Positions 22,258 through 33,421 are shown, numbered from the stretch's first letter. The stretch is DNA of 64,000 nt from Collybiopsis luxurians FD-317 M1 (GCA_000827265.1 KN834756.1:778385-842384), one strand, 5' to 3'. Notes: generated by a model not told the origin, from the sequence alone. Numbers and translations: made by a program.

Positions 22258-23231
22258 TATTGTTGTCAGCGTCAGCCAGGCAGCCTCCAAGGAGGACCTG
22301 GTCTAGAGAGGAATTGATACATGGCTGCAATATTGCATTGGGCCTGGCCACCAACCTCTCCTCTAGGAATACCTATGAATCTCACCTGAATTCTTATGTC
22401 GCTTTCTGTACCAAGCACGGTTTCCCCTTCAATCCCACCCCTGACACCCTCTCTTTCTTTGTCATTTATATGTCTCATCATATCGAACTGCATTCTGTAG
22501 GTTCTTACCTATCAGGCATCTGTGACCAGCTGGAGATATACTACCCAGATGCTTGTCGGAACAGGGAGTCCCAACTCATTAAGAAGATGCTAGCGGGGAT
22601 GAAGAAGCTTTGCAGCAAGCCTATCCGCCACAAGCAACCTATTACCAGAACCCATCTACTCACTGTTGTTAATTCACTCTCCCCGTCGTCCTCCTATGAC
22701 AGTATCCTTTTTGCGGCTATGCTTGTCACCGGTACCTGCAGCTTGCTGAGGCTGGGAGAGCTCACAGTGCCAGACAATCCTGTGTTGCGCAACTTTCGCA
22801 AGGTAGTGGGGAGGGACTCAGTCGAAGTTGACAAGTCCTCTTTTTCATTCTGGTTGCCTTTTCACAAGGCCAATCGACTCTTCGAAGGGAACCACGTAGT
22901 GATTCCTTCCAGTTGGGGCATCAACTCCCGTAGTATCTTCCGCCGGTACCTCCACTTGCGCAATGGCAGTTTCCCCTTCCACCCTCACCTCTGGGTCACA
23001 CCTCAGGGCTCAGTCCCCACTCGCGACTGGTTCATGCGAAGGCTTTGTTGACTTGAACCTGACACCCGCTGGGCAGGTCAGTCTATGAGGGCGGGCGGCG
23101 CCACAGCTATGGCAGAGGATGGGACCCCTCCTCAGATCATCCAAGCAGCTGGTAGGTGGTCCTCAGACACTTTCCAGATATATATTCGCCGGAACCCTAT
23201 TGTTCTCAATGCCATCCTCGCTGCTAACTGA
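22254..23231 (+). pseudogene. DIRS tyrosine recombinase
   Basis: The ORF starts at ATG 22254, overlapping the RT-RH end, and runs to TGA 23229 with one internal TGA at 23049. N-terminal core-binding helices (SSRNTYESHLNSYVAFC) precede the catalytic domain: Arg I in CSLLRLGEL, the box II segment AGQSMRAGGATAMAE, and the nucleophile Tyr in DTFQIYIRRNP. The box II H-x-x-R position reads Q-S-M-R. Whether this is normal in the clade I cannot check. The enzyme would integrate the circular DNA copy. This block is much richer in CpG than gag of the same element. Confidence 0.88.
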
Positions 23232-23655
23232 AACCAACATCCCCCGAATCATCCTTCCAATTAGCATCATTAGCACTGCAGTTTTGGTTTCGCCTCCCCG
23301 ATTCCCCTTTTTCTTGCAACTGTACCCCCTGAATTCTCTCCTATTTTCTTGCGTCTGTACCTCTTTGTACACCTCTTGTCGAAAATTGAAGATGAACCTC
23401 CTGGGTCCGTTTGTCGCTGGCTAACTCACTCGAGTGATTACGAACGCTTACGATTGGTCACTTTGTATGGAGCTGTCAAGAGGTGTCAAGACCTATAACG
23501 CTCGTTTTCGCTCGGCCCGGCACGGGTCAATTTTCACTGGGTGTGACTACTCCGCATAGTAATACGTTCTGCACGGTACATCTTCCTTACTCGTATCTAT
23601 CCATATTGAACATTTTCCTCTGTTGTCTCAAACGTTCCACCTGCTTGTTATCCGT
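23232..23655. other. DIRS tail and gene-side flank, no gene
   Basis: Pyrimidine-rich sequence (CCCCGATTCCCCTTTTTCTTG) after the recombinase stop, then ordinary sequence up to the 3' end of the DUF1989 gene. No clear DIRS terminal repeat was found. Confidence 0.45.
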
Positions 23656-24965
23656 CTACGAGCTCTGGAATGGCGCTTCTCTCAATGCATGTCGACCCTT
23701 GTACGCAGGTCCATTTGTCAAAGCTTCTTTCCAACCCCGCGCTTCGAGCCATCCCCCGGGAAGACGATATACCTGGACTCCTAGTGGTCGGCAGCATTCG
23801 AGGGTAGGATCGGTGTTTGTGGATTCTGTTGAGCCTTCGCCCCACATCTTTTCCAGATAAATTATTAACTTCTGCTTTCCAACCATAGAAGCGACGAATG
23901 GATGGTTGACAAAACGATACTGAAAGAACTCACAGCTTTGGACAGATCGCCTCCGGGGCAGGTGGACAGTGCGCAAAGGATGTCCGTTTCCGCAATGAAC
24001 TGGGTAAAAGGGCAATAATGATGAGATACGCCGAGGAAGACGTGCGAATAGTCAAAACTCGAAAGGTTAGGAAAGTAAAACGAGACTTTTACCTCGAAAT
24101 AATCACCCTTCTTTGCCGGGCAAGTCTTCATAAAGTACTGGTCCTTATCGTTCAATCCAGTACACTGAAACACGTTCAACACATCGTGTACATCGAATTC
24201 TGTCAAACCATACGGTAACACGGCTCGAGTGAGATTGGAGTGACAGTGGTAATTGTTATCTGTAAGTCCCGATTCAAGGCCAGTCAACATGAGAAATGAA
24301 ACGAACGGTAGAAGTTCCCAAAAATGATGCAATTATCACCCACCTTGCCCCGTAAGCATTCGATTCACATACGGATCGCACCTAGTTCCGAGCAAATCAT
24401 GAACTCTTCCTCCTTCAGCATCCACACCCTTTCCATCCACACCATAGTCTTTAAGCGAATCTGCCGTGATCGTGACCAGAGGACGCAAGTAAGGTAAAGT
24501 GGACCAAAGGCGATCGTAGACAGATACATGCGCGCGCTGCAGCTGACGCGTTCGAGAGGCCCAAAATCGTTCTCGAGGATTGTGGAGAGACCAGATGTTC
24601 AGATCGCCGACCTAGATAGAAGTAAATGGTTCATGGTCAGTGGCTGTACATAACAATCGATAGCGCAATTGGTCGCGTATTTGGGTCATGACTCTCGGTA
24701 CAATTCATGTACTATAGTTATCCCAGCTTACCTGAGGTCCTTCGACGGCGACAATACGGCATATATCTCCTTTTCGAACCTCCCAGGCCTTTCCGCTACG
24801 GATGGGAAGGATGAAGCTATCAACGAGCTGACGAAGAGGTGCAGGGGACTCGCCAGTCGCCGCGACTTCATCATAGAAAGCTCTATCGACGTCTAAGGGA
24901 CCCCCTGGGAGGCATTGGTATGCTGCTTCAGTGAGCCTGTTCTTGGGAGTGGAAGTGGAGGTCAT
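23656..24965 (-). CDS. DUF1989 (urea carboxylase-associated family) protein
   Basis: Five exons, 24965-24732, 24611-24344, 24259-24093, 23999-23934 and 23847-23656, sum to 927 nt (308 aa) in frame with GT-AG introns of 66-120 nt. Motifs follow the family order: IRSGKAWEVRKGDICRIV near the N terminus, GPQVGDLNIW across intron 1, TDNNYHCHSNLTRAV after intron 2, and ILCALSTCPGGDLS in exon 4, then CRPLGVQVY. The Cys/His in NNYHCHS and CPGGD are the conserved metal-site-like positions. Bacterial DUF1989 pairs act as carboxyguanidine deiminase in guanidine/urea breakdown; a similar role here is inference, and the fungal single-chain members are uncharacterised. No signal peptide is seen, so it is probably cytosolic. 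The DIRS element ends ~400 bp beyond its 3' end. Confidence 0.88.
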
Positions 24966-25395
24966 GGGAGTTGAGACGGTAGAAATGACAAAGCGTGCTC
25001 AAATTCCACCGTGACCGAGACAAAGACATCTGACCCGGTAATCTAATTCTTCGAATGAGAAAGCTGTATCACGTCGTAAATGAACAGCAGTAAATAAGCA
25101 ACTTGCTGAAGTGTGTGGGTGCAATACAGACCTCGGCTCTAGACTCTAAACTCTAGATCTCTGTCCCTGCATACGCAAACGGTTAATCATGTTGCTCGGT
25201 TCATGCAGGAATTATTGAGGCGCATACAGGGGAGCGTCTTGAAACTGCGACGGCTCTCTAACAAAACATGAGATTTGGACAAGACGGGTACGTATCACAG
25301 CAGATAAAACCGAGCAAAAAAAATTATTATCAAAGCTGGGCTCGAAATTATAGTTCAGAACTTGTGGACATAAGTCGGATTACAGATGAGATGAG

Positions 25396-26021
25396 TCAGT
25401 GAAATGATCGTATAACGACGAAAGCAAGACAAACCTGTTCAGCGGTATATCCAACTTCTTTCAGCGCACCCTGGAGTTCTCCTTGTCTTGCAAACCCTTC
25501 GTATCTGCTTCCTTCCCTTGGTCCCGCAATTGCGTTAAGCATAGCGGGAAGACCTAGATTTCCACTGGTCAGAAACCAGCTACACAGCAGTGGCGATAAG
25601 CTTTACCAGAAACGTAGGCCATAAGCTTGAAACCAGTAGCGGTAGTGTCGTGGGGTGGAGCGTATTTCTTAATGAGGTTGGCATCTGCTAACAATCAAGA
25701 CCATAGTGTCGTAATGATTGACTAGTATGTAAATTTACAACAGTTAACAAGGAAGGTCGAGGAGGTCAAGTTGCATACTTAGGAAGGGAAGCGTTGAGGG
25801 TGGAGTCCCGAGTCTCTCTCCGACCTGTCGATGAAAAAAACAAAGATGGAATCGGGACACGAAAAATATCACACCTTTATAGCTCGTGGATGGTTTTGCC
25901 AGCCCTGTTTACACACCAGCAAATGAAATCGTTGTGAATCTTGGGCCACGACGTGCGCGCATGGACATCCGGCAACAACTAAGAATGAAGGGAAACATTT
26001 TGCCAACAAAGACTCGAACAT
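25396..26021 (-). CDS. Unrecognised small multi-exon protein
   Basis: Four exons from ATG 26021 (26021-25875, 25824-25779, 25684-25607, 25553-25435) join in frame through three GT-AG introns of 50-95 nt (390 nt). Reading on without a further intron reaches TGA at 25396, giving about 143 aa. The N terminus (MFESLLAKCFPSFLVVAG) is hydrophobic and could be a signal peptide or mitochondrial presequence. The body has YAPPHDTTATGFKLMAYVSG and AIAGPREGSRYEGFARQGEL. I do not recognise the family. The start lies 65 bp beyond the stop of the upstream kinase-like gene, an unusually small gap. The last exon could also end at a GTTTGT donor with a further exon not found. Confidence 0.45.
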
Positions 26022-26085
26022 AACCAATGTATTGATATACTACACAGAACTAGTGCTCGTAGTCCTACGTTGAGCGTAGCAGGGA

Positions 26086-27141
26086 TCACGAGATCTGTCC
26101 CCACTTGTTATAGTTGTATCCCTGTTCGCAGTAGGCTTCCTATCAAGTTTTATTAGACCGCCTTTAACGAAGCAGCCCAAAGGAGAACACACACCACATC
26201 CTCCTTCTTAGCTCTAGGGCTCACAGCGTAAACATTCTCTCCTCCATAGTCAATTATTTTGACGGAGACGACCTTCTTATTCTGAATCGTAACCAGGATA
26301 TTTTCCACTTGATTGTCGCTATATTTTAGAAAAGAAACTCTGTCAGCGCAACTTCAAGCTGCAAAAGAGCAGGGCAAAGATAGAAATGATACCTAACTCA
26401 TGATATTGAAGTAAGTCCACAGCTTCTTCCGCCGCCGCTTTACACATTAGCGTATCGCCTCTCTCCTCATCTCCTCCTTTTCTGGCTCCGATGCATGCTG
26501 ATAATCCTTGTCATCTACGAGGACATCTCCAGGCTGTCTAATCATCACGATAACAGGCATCGCCTCGGTTCCCAAGATTTGGCGGTCCTTCAACATCCCA
26601 GACGCGACGTACTGTCGATTCCTTTTAAGCGCTTTAACTTCACCTATACTCGCCGCCTCAACTGGTGTGTCTTTGTCAACTCGAACAGGTTCGTCTACTT
26701 CATCGGCCCGTTTGACAATCTTGACTAAGAGATCTTTACCTGCGTGGCCTGCGTAAGTTCCGGAAACGGAAAAGATTCCGTGGTTGTTGAATCCTCTGGA
26801 ACTGAGTTTTGGACCCAATTGAAGGGTGGTCAGACTAGTTTCTAAGGAGGAAGAGTCAGAAACATTGAGAGACCTTCGAATACGCTGGCATGCATGTGCA
26901 AGAAAAATCTTACGGAAAACGGCCTTCTCGGAAGGGGTGAAAGTCAAATCTTGAAACTTGGTTAAACGCCAGGTGGGCTATATATACAATCAAGTTTGTG
27001 AATGAATAGCAGCTGACATTAAGCACTTGTACGTGCCTTTGACACAGGGCGCGGAGCTCCTTGGACTAACACAGCGACCAAACCAAAGAGACCAGCGACG
27101 CAGAGCAGCACGGTTTGGCAGTTTTTGGAACTTGCAATCAT
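26086..27141 (-). pseudogene. Secreted kinase-like protein, copy A (frameshifted)
   Basis: Paralogue of the gene at 27389-28405 with the same exon layout. The first exon gives a signal peptide (MIASSKNCQTVLLCVAGLFG...VQGAP). The body shows GIFSVSGTYAGH, LLVKIVKR (beta-3 Lys), GEVKALKRNRQYVASGM (alpha-C Glu), PVIVMIRQPG, then QYHDDNQVENILV (H-x-D-x4-N loop, formed across an intron) and KIIDYGG (DFG-like), ending EAYCEQGYNYNKWGQIS at TGA 26086. At ~26450 one base is missing relative to the paralogue: REAIR runs into TAA, while RLMCKAAAEEAV continues in the next frame. Also, the obvious exon 1 donor (27032) leaves a phase that does not fit exon 2 (26977). It is either a recent pseudogene or carries an assembly error. 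Confidence 0.65.
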
Positions 27142-27388
27142 TACGAGTGTATGTATCGGAGAATCCGACCAGCGGTGGAGGGGGAGATAAATTTCTCTGA
27201 CCAGCAGACGAGAAATGATGTACGCGTAGACGAGGAAAACAGCTTATATATTTATATACTTATACTAAGTTATCTTGGGCCGCCGGACCAAGGTCGAACG
27301 GGAAAACGGTTCGTGCGGATGCAGGTCCGAGGTCCTAATCGAAATCTCGACCCTCTGGGTAAACAACATCCGTACAGTGAAGGATAAT

Positions 27389-28405
27389 CTACGCCCAAGT
27401 TGCAGGGTTAATTTTCAAACAAAATGCTTTCTAAAAACAAGTTCGTTAGGTGTAAAGCACTAGTAGCTTAGCAGCCTGAAAGCGTGACACTTACCACATC
27501 TTCTTTCTTCACGCCCTGCTTGACATGATACACAGCGTCCCCACCGTAATCGACGACTCGGGCAGAGACGATCTTTTTATTCTTGACGACCACCATAAGA
27601 TTCGCAATATTGTTATCGCTAAATCAGAAAAATTGGATCAACCAACACAGAACGAGCTCTGGAACGCGAAACAAAAAACAAAAAAAAAAAAACTCACGCA
27701 TGATACATAAGCTTTTCCACCGCTTCCTGTGCCAGTTCTTCACACATCAACTCGAGCGCCTCCTTCCTCATCGCCAACTTCTCCTCGTTCGACGCCTTCT
27801 GGAACTCCTCATCGTCCAGTAGCTTCTTCCCAGGTTGCTTCATCATGACGATCACAGGCTTCTCCTTGGGTCCGATTTTCGGATCCGCCAGCATCCCAGA
27901 GGCGATGACTTGATGTTTCATGTTGAGGGCCTTGACTTCGCCGAGAGCGCCTTCATAGACCATGTGGAGGACTTTGACGAGGAGGCTGTCTGCGGGGTGG
28001 CCTTTGTAAGGCGCGGATAGGGAGAAGATGCCGTCGTTGTTGCTTCCGTCCTCGGTGATCTTTTTGTCGAGCTTGAGACCGGTATTGGTGAGGATAGGTT
28101 CTGAAGGTAGATCAATGCCTGAACAACGACTGCGCCCCAGCAAAAAAAAAAAAAAAAACAAAAAACTCACCGAAAACCTTGTTCTCTTCAGCTGTAAATT
28201 TCGTATCATCAAACGGATCCAATATCCAGTTCGTCTATGGTTCAAAACCAAGAATCAGCAAACAGAATACAAGGTTAATGCTCTTGACACTTACCCCAAA
28301 CCGAGCCCTCGCAGCAAGAGGAGAAGCGTTGACCACGACAACTAGAAGAAATCCAGAAAGTACAACGACGGCAGAGAGCAATGAAGTTCGACGACCAGTA
28401 GGCAT
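27389..28405 (-). CDS. Secreted kinase-like protein, copy B
   Basis: Five exons, 28405-28295, 28234-28171, 28100-27698, 27618-27495 and 27430-27389, sum to 744 nt (247 aa) in frame. Residues 1-28 form a signal peptide (basic MPTGRR, then LLSAVVVLSGFLLVVVV, cut after NAS). The rest reads as a compact kinase fold: GIFSLSAPYKGH (nucleotide-loop region), LLVKVLH (Lys), GALGEVKALN (Glu), VIVMMKQPG (hinge), YHADNNIANLMV (H-x-D-x4-N catalytic loop, split by intron 3), ARVVDYGG (Asp of the DFG position). Only ~35 residues follow DYG, so the usual C-lobe is nearly absent. Activity is therefore unproven. Secretion and kinase fold are inference from these motifs; I know no characterised member. Confidence 0.75.
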
Positions 28406-28806
28406 TATTCAAGTTATATAGAATCGTCAATAAAATAGCTTAAAAAGTTTTGCGAAACCGTCCAGCGGGAGGCAGAATTTTTGCTTCTCTGACCTGCAGA
28501 TGAAGAATAGGAGGAGGAAAGAGGTGTGTGAAACGGTAAAACCATCGTTGATGCCGGGCTGTCGCATACCTCGCCGGCGGCGGGAGAACTCGGGTTACAG
28601 TATCCTCGTCAGGAATCAAGATTCGTTGGAGATCGCGCGAAGCGTAGCCATCTGGTGCTAAAAATGAGGGGCCGTAAGATACAGTCCCAGTGTCGCCTCA
28701 CATTGCATTCCTACAACACACTAAAACGGGTGTAAATAAAGTATTGGAGTTACTAGTAGTGTCTGTGTCCGTACAAAATCCAGAGAACCGGGTATGCGAG
28801 ATGATT

Positions 28807-30117
28807 TTACTTCCTCAGAAGCCACGATATCCCGAACACGAGAAGAAGGAACGAGTTGAGGGATGCTAGAGATACACCCGACGTAAGTGCGGCGTTCGAT
28901 GGGCTCGAAGACGACGAGCCAGATCCTGAACCTGATGACGAGTTCCCAGATGAACCAGAACCCTCAGAACCATTCGTGAGCGTCCTAGGAGCGTAGCTCG
29001 ACGGGACAGTAAGCACGATACTATCCAAATCTGAAATGCGTCGATTGAAGATTTAGTCAAGACTTTTTCGAAAAAAAAAGGGAATTCATCTTACCGAAAT
29101 ACGACTGATTAACCCCAGCAATATTCGTAATTTTCAGCGTATGTTCCCCCTGAGCAAGGTTCGAAGCAAAGTACGCCAATGTAGGCTGCTGCTGCTCGCA
29201 TGTTTGACCGAACGCGCCTCCGCATCCAGAAACTCCATCGAAAATTTGCTCGGTACCGTTGTCGAGGACGATACTGTACAGACCGTGGTCATTCTTCTTG
29301 TCACCGAAAACGTAGATTGCGGAGCCTGAACAGCACGACAGCCAGGATAAATAGTCAGATACAGGTTACAAAAGGGTCGAGTTTACGCACCGTTGAAAGG
29401 GAATGAAACGGAGGCATTGTCTCCATTCGTAAATGAAGAACCTCCGCCACTGAAGTTTCCGGAGGTATTGCTGCCCCATGTGCCGGTGTAAGTCAAGGAG
29501 GAATCGTTTTCTTGCACAGTTGTGTTCGACACTGAAGCACTGGAAACGAAATTGAATCGAAAGTAAAAAAATTCAGTAGAACAAGTCACGTACCCAGCAG
29601 GAGCAAGTTGGACGGTAAACCTCAAGAAATCAAATAGCAACGAATTCCCGCCTCCATCTCCGTCACTCGAAACAGCCCCAAGATTGCGCAGAGTCAGCTC
29701 GTGAGCCCCATACGTCAAGTTACTTGCACCGTAAAGCAGATGAGGGGTCGAGCCGTTACTGGACGAATAAGCACTGGCTTTCGTGGAAGTCCCGTCGAGC
29801 AGAACTTCATATGAACCATATTCTGGACCAGAAAATCCGTAAATGTATAACGCCGGGCCTGTATTTTGAGTTTTGCAATTCGTCAATGTTCCTTTCAGGA
29901 TAGAAAAATTCGAGGTTCACCCACCGGTAAAATTGAAGCTCACAGTCGCATTTACAGTATCTGTTTGGTGAAAGGTGCCCAAAAGCCAAGGACTGCTTTC
30001 CGGGTGGTAATCCGCGCTTGACGGGTCCGGGGTTGTCCAAACTGACTGGTCAGGGTATGAGAGGACACTGTCAAAGTCGTCGACAATGACATTGATGTTA
30101 ACGGCTGAAGAATCCAT
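28807..30117 (-). CDS. Extracellular beta-domain protein with C-terminal hydrophobic anchor
   Basis: Five exons, 30117-29925, 29858-29594, 29539-29391, 29325-29095 and 29030-28807, sum to 1062 nt (353 aa) in frame. Two related domains follow each other, each with the pattern D-x-L.Y...W, a NATVSFNFTG strand, ALYIYGFSGPEYGSYEV or AIYVFGDKKNDHGLYSIVL, and a final ELTLRNLG / HTLKITNIAG strand, as in the agaricomycete galactose-binding-like surface proteins. A Ser/Gly linker (GSGSSGNSSSGSGSGSSSS) leads to a C-terminal hydrophobic stretch ending SWLLRK, compatible with a GPI anchor or a single membrane segment. No classical N-terminal signal peptide precedes MDSSAVNINVIVDDFD. This is also true of the relative at 60889-62304, so an upstream exon may be missed in both. 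Confidence 0.8.
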
Positions 30118-31724
30118 AACTTTCTAGGGAACGAACGGAAAGAGTTGGATGAGAGAGAGCAACAGAGTCTGGCGCCCTGCGTGCATGAACGCCGAAGGCG
30201 AAATGGCAAACGGGTGGCTGTGCTGCGAGCGGTCCGCCATGGTCCGCCGCTCTGAGTCTCTCCACCAAGGCACCATCCACTGCTCACCTTCTGCATCTAC
30301 TTACACGTTACAGCCTCACCTACCACAAAGCATAAGAATGGATGCAATCAAATCACAGCGTCTGCCAAGTTTTGGGCTGAGAGCATCAACGGTTAAATAT
30401 TCCAAAATAGTATACGAGGCTGTTATGATCTGGTACGAAGCAAAAACGATAGAGGCTTTGCTTCGTCCCAGAACTACTATTAGTATAATAAGACAAACAA
30501 GAAAGTGTTCGATATTGTATACATCATACTCGACGTTCAGTCACCCGATAACAGAAAGCAATGAAGGTACCGTCAAAGGTGGTACAACAACTTGTGCTCT
30601 GTGCTTTGCTTCAACAACTGGATCTTGTTGGATGACAATGCTACATCGGTGGTGAGACTACAGCATATTGAAAATATGTAACAGAATCTCGCTTTTTCTA
30701 CAGGGACAGTGAAGTAACAGTCTCTGTCATTTGTTCAACTGTCAATAATGTATTATGTCGGCTTACTCGGCTCGCCGTTCGATAGCTAGGTTCGAGATCT
30801 TTTCTGTCTAATTTTAGATTTTGTATACCCTGTCCCTGTGAGCGAATAGCTGTGTTTTCATGTCACACTCGAGCTTTATTCATCCACACTAGTCCGATTT
30901 CCTTGTAAACGAACAGGCTGTGGAGATTTATTTTGGCAACTACTTATATATACGAGGCGGCGTAAGTATTAGGAAGAAAAAATTAAGAAAAGGATATTCT
31001 TGTATAAGGCTGGACCACAATTGACACTGAATTCAGCAGTATTTATTATGCCTCACACCACTTCAGGTTGTTATTGAAACTCTCAATTAATTATCGAATT
31101 TCCCAATCTTTCGCGTGCAGCCATAGTGGCAGAATAGCTATTCTCTTGCAATCTGTCAAGCAGACTTCTCGAATTGCTTTTGGACATTTAAAAATGATTT
31201 AAATCCCTGTGTAGAAGCCGGTGCCATGTAAATGACTCGGATGCACTCCAGGTGCTGTGACAGACAGGTGCTAGTGACGATATCAATTTACAGATTTTCT
31301 TTGGCTTATCATACAAGCAGGCGCTGATCTCTAAGATTACTTTTTCGTCACTCAAGTCCCCACATTTGTAGCATGATTACCCACTGCTTCCGCACATTGT
31401 CACTAGAAAGCAGATGGTGCATTCACACTGGACTCATAACGTCCAATCACCCACCAGTTCGTAGAGAAACCTTTTTCCCTAGACAAGTGTTAAAAATGAA
31501 ATAGGAAGAACACGTTACAGTCGTAAACAAGCAATCCCATGTAGATAGAATGATATCATACGGTTTTCACAGTGAGATAACATCAGATTATTTATCAGAT
31601 CGTAGGGGAATCTTCTCCGCTCAGAAAGGAGTTGAGCATCACATCAGAACATAGCTTTGCTCGAGTATATCAAGCGGACGTTGACCTCTGATATCACTTT
31701 GCAGCCGTGAATTATTCTATCATC
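30118..31724. other. Intergenic, nothing recognised
   Basis: 1.6 kb between divergently oriented genes. A 168-codon plus-strand frame at 30149-30655 has no coding features I recognise and overlaps the promoter side of the beta-domain gene. No repeats or RNA genes were seen. Confidence 0.5.
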
Positions 31725-33134
31725 ATGAGCTACTCGGATAGCAGCAGTATATTCTCTGTTTCAACTTTCGCATCTTCATCTACTGAACCTGGTCTTGGAT
31801 ATCATTCCGGGTCAGCCATCCGTAGGCTAGGGTCGATAGTTATCAATGGAATGAGCGCCATTACAACTCGCTCGCGATCGGCATCGATCGAAGGGAGTAG
31901 TGTTTTCACTGCGTCCTCCAGTGATTTCACTACCCTTGATTCTTCCTCAAGTATTTTCACTACCACTGGTACCTTCACGTCTTCGTCCACTATTCCAGGA
32001 CTCGGTTATCTCTCTGGGAAAGCCCTACATCAAGTAGGATTTCTAATTTTGGAAGGGGTGATTGACCCCATTGTTGTCCGCATGAGATTTGCGCAGATCG
32101 AAGCAGCTCTTATCCGGAGCCAAACAGTATCCAGTTCCAGTGCAAGGAAAGATTTGTTCAGAGACCTTCTAGAGCTGTCTCGGTGTGTTGCTCTATCTCT
32201 CATCGTCTATACTCTGATATTCAACTAGATTTTTTATGTAGCCCTGTATACAGCCAGTCTATACAGGAACGAGCATTCCGGATGATTACGGGGCAAATTT
32301 GGGGGCTAGAATTTGAGGAACTCGCAGATGTTATCGTAGAGGCTGATATTTCCGAGGTGAATCATTTGCTCAAGGAAATTCTTTCATGCTTGGAGTTGCA
32401 GAAGTAAGTCTGTTTCTCTGGTATAATCTGATATCCCATCCTATCCAAGTAATTCCGATGTCCACATTGTGTGATTTACCGATACCGCTATATTATCCAG
32501 AAACAAGCCATTTGGACCAACCTTGGAAAACCTGGAAGAGGCGCAATATCATCTCGGGCTCGCCACAGGGCTTGATACTTATGATGTTCAAGTACGAAAA
32601 AATCACCTTCCGGCACCAATGCACAATCTCGTACCTTTACTACTATTTTTGTGCCAAACAATCTCGGTCAGTCGAGATCCATTATTTTCGCGACTATTGA
32701 TGGACGTGGACATAATCGGCTTCTTCACCAACAAACTTAATTTCCAAAATGAAAGATTAATGGTTGATGACGCAGTGGAGCTTCTGTGTGTTCTATACTG
32801 TGCGTTACTTCAGACTTTGGATCCAGTGGAAGATGAATCCGCTATCTCTGATCTACAAAATATCGAACTATTGCAAGCGGCGGTCTCTAGGTTGAAGACT
32901 TTTGACAATTGGTTCTCACTATCTTCCGCGAATATTGACGACTCGTACATCTTCATACATGCGGCAATTTCACCGTACCTGAACAAGGTTGGAGTTGTTA
33001 TCTGGATTGAAACTGTTAGGTATACCGAAACTGATGACTTGGACGAATGGAATTATGAACCCACAGACTCGGACAACTGGCATACTGATCCCACAAACTG
33101 GGACGACTGGGATGAGCAGAGCGCTGTTATTTGA
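31725..33134 (+). CDS. Unrecognised 417-aa protein
   Basis: Three exons, 31725-32182, 32242-32403 and 32501-33134, sum to 1254 nt in frame. The start at ATG 31725 (MSYSDSSSIFSVSTFAS) is chosen over the GTG 18 nt upstream. The N-terminal ~100 residues are Ser/Thr-rich and contain a repeated unit: SSTEPGLGYHSGSAIRRLG and SSTIPGLGYLSGKALHQVG. The middle and C-terminal parts are helical and Leu-rich (FEELADVIVEADISEVNHLL; MHNLVPLLLFLCQTISV), and the tail is acidic with repeated DNWH/NWDDWDE words. No domain is recognised. It may be a lineage-specific cytosolic protein. Confidence 0.65.
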
Positions 33135-33421
33135 TTGTTAAATACATACTAGGACAGAGGCAAATATATAATGAGGATCTGGAATATAGATAAGTAAAGT
33201 ATGGGATCCCGGATAATCCGGGGATATAGATAATGAGCTGCAAAGTGACCGGCCAATGGGAGCTTTCTCAACAAAAATGGCACAAATAGTGCAGAACTGG
33301 TCAAAGAATTGGCATAATCCATGACAAAGAAGTGCTTCAATTGAATTTCCAGATAAATAAGTACATCGTGCAAGCAGGCTGGTAAGCTCACGTGAAATGG
33401 GTCCCGGCCGCCTAGATTGAG

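Larger units (their letters stand above)
18526..23231 (+). mobile_element. DIRS-like tyrosine-recombinase retroelement
   Basis: Three coding blocks follow in DIRS order: gag with zinc fingers, reverse transcriptase-RNase H, and tyrosine recombinase. DIRS elements integrate with a tyrosine recombinase instead of an integrase and lack LTRs. The recombinase and the RT-RH overlap by a few bases (22254/22257), as is common in these elements. Only a handful of in-frame stops and one ~466-bp insertion (19581-20046) break it, so death was recent. The terminal repeats were not resolved. A 3' tail of up to ~300 bases may extend toward 23.5 kb. Confidence 0.9.

Noticed and set aside
30149..30655. 168-codon plus-strand frame
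   Set aside because: It overlaps the 5' region of the minus-strand beta-domain gene, has low-complexity unstructured content and no splice or domain support.
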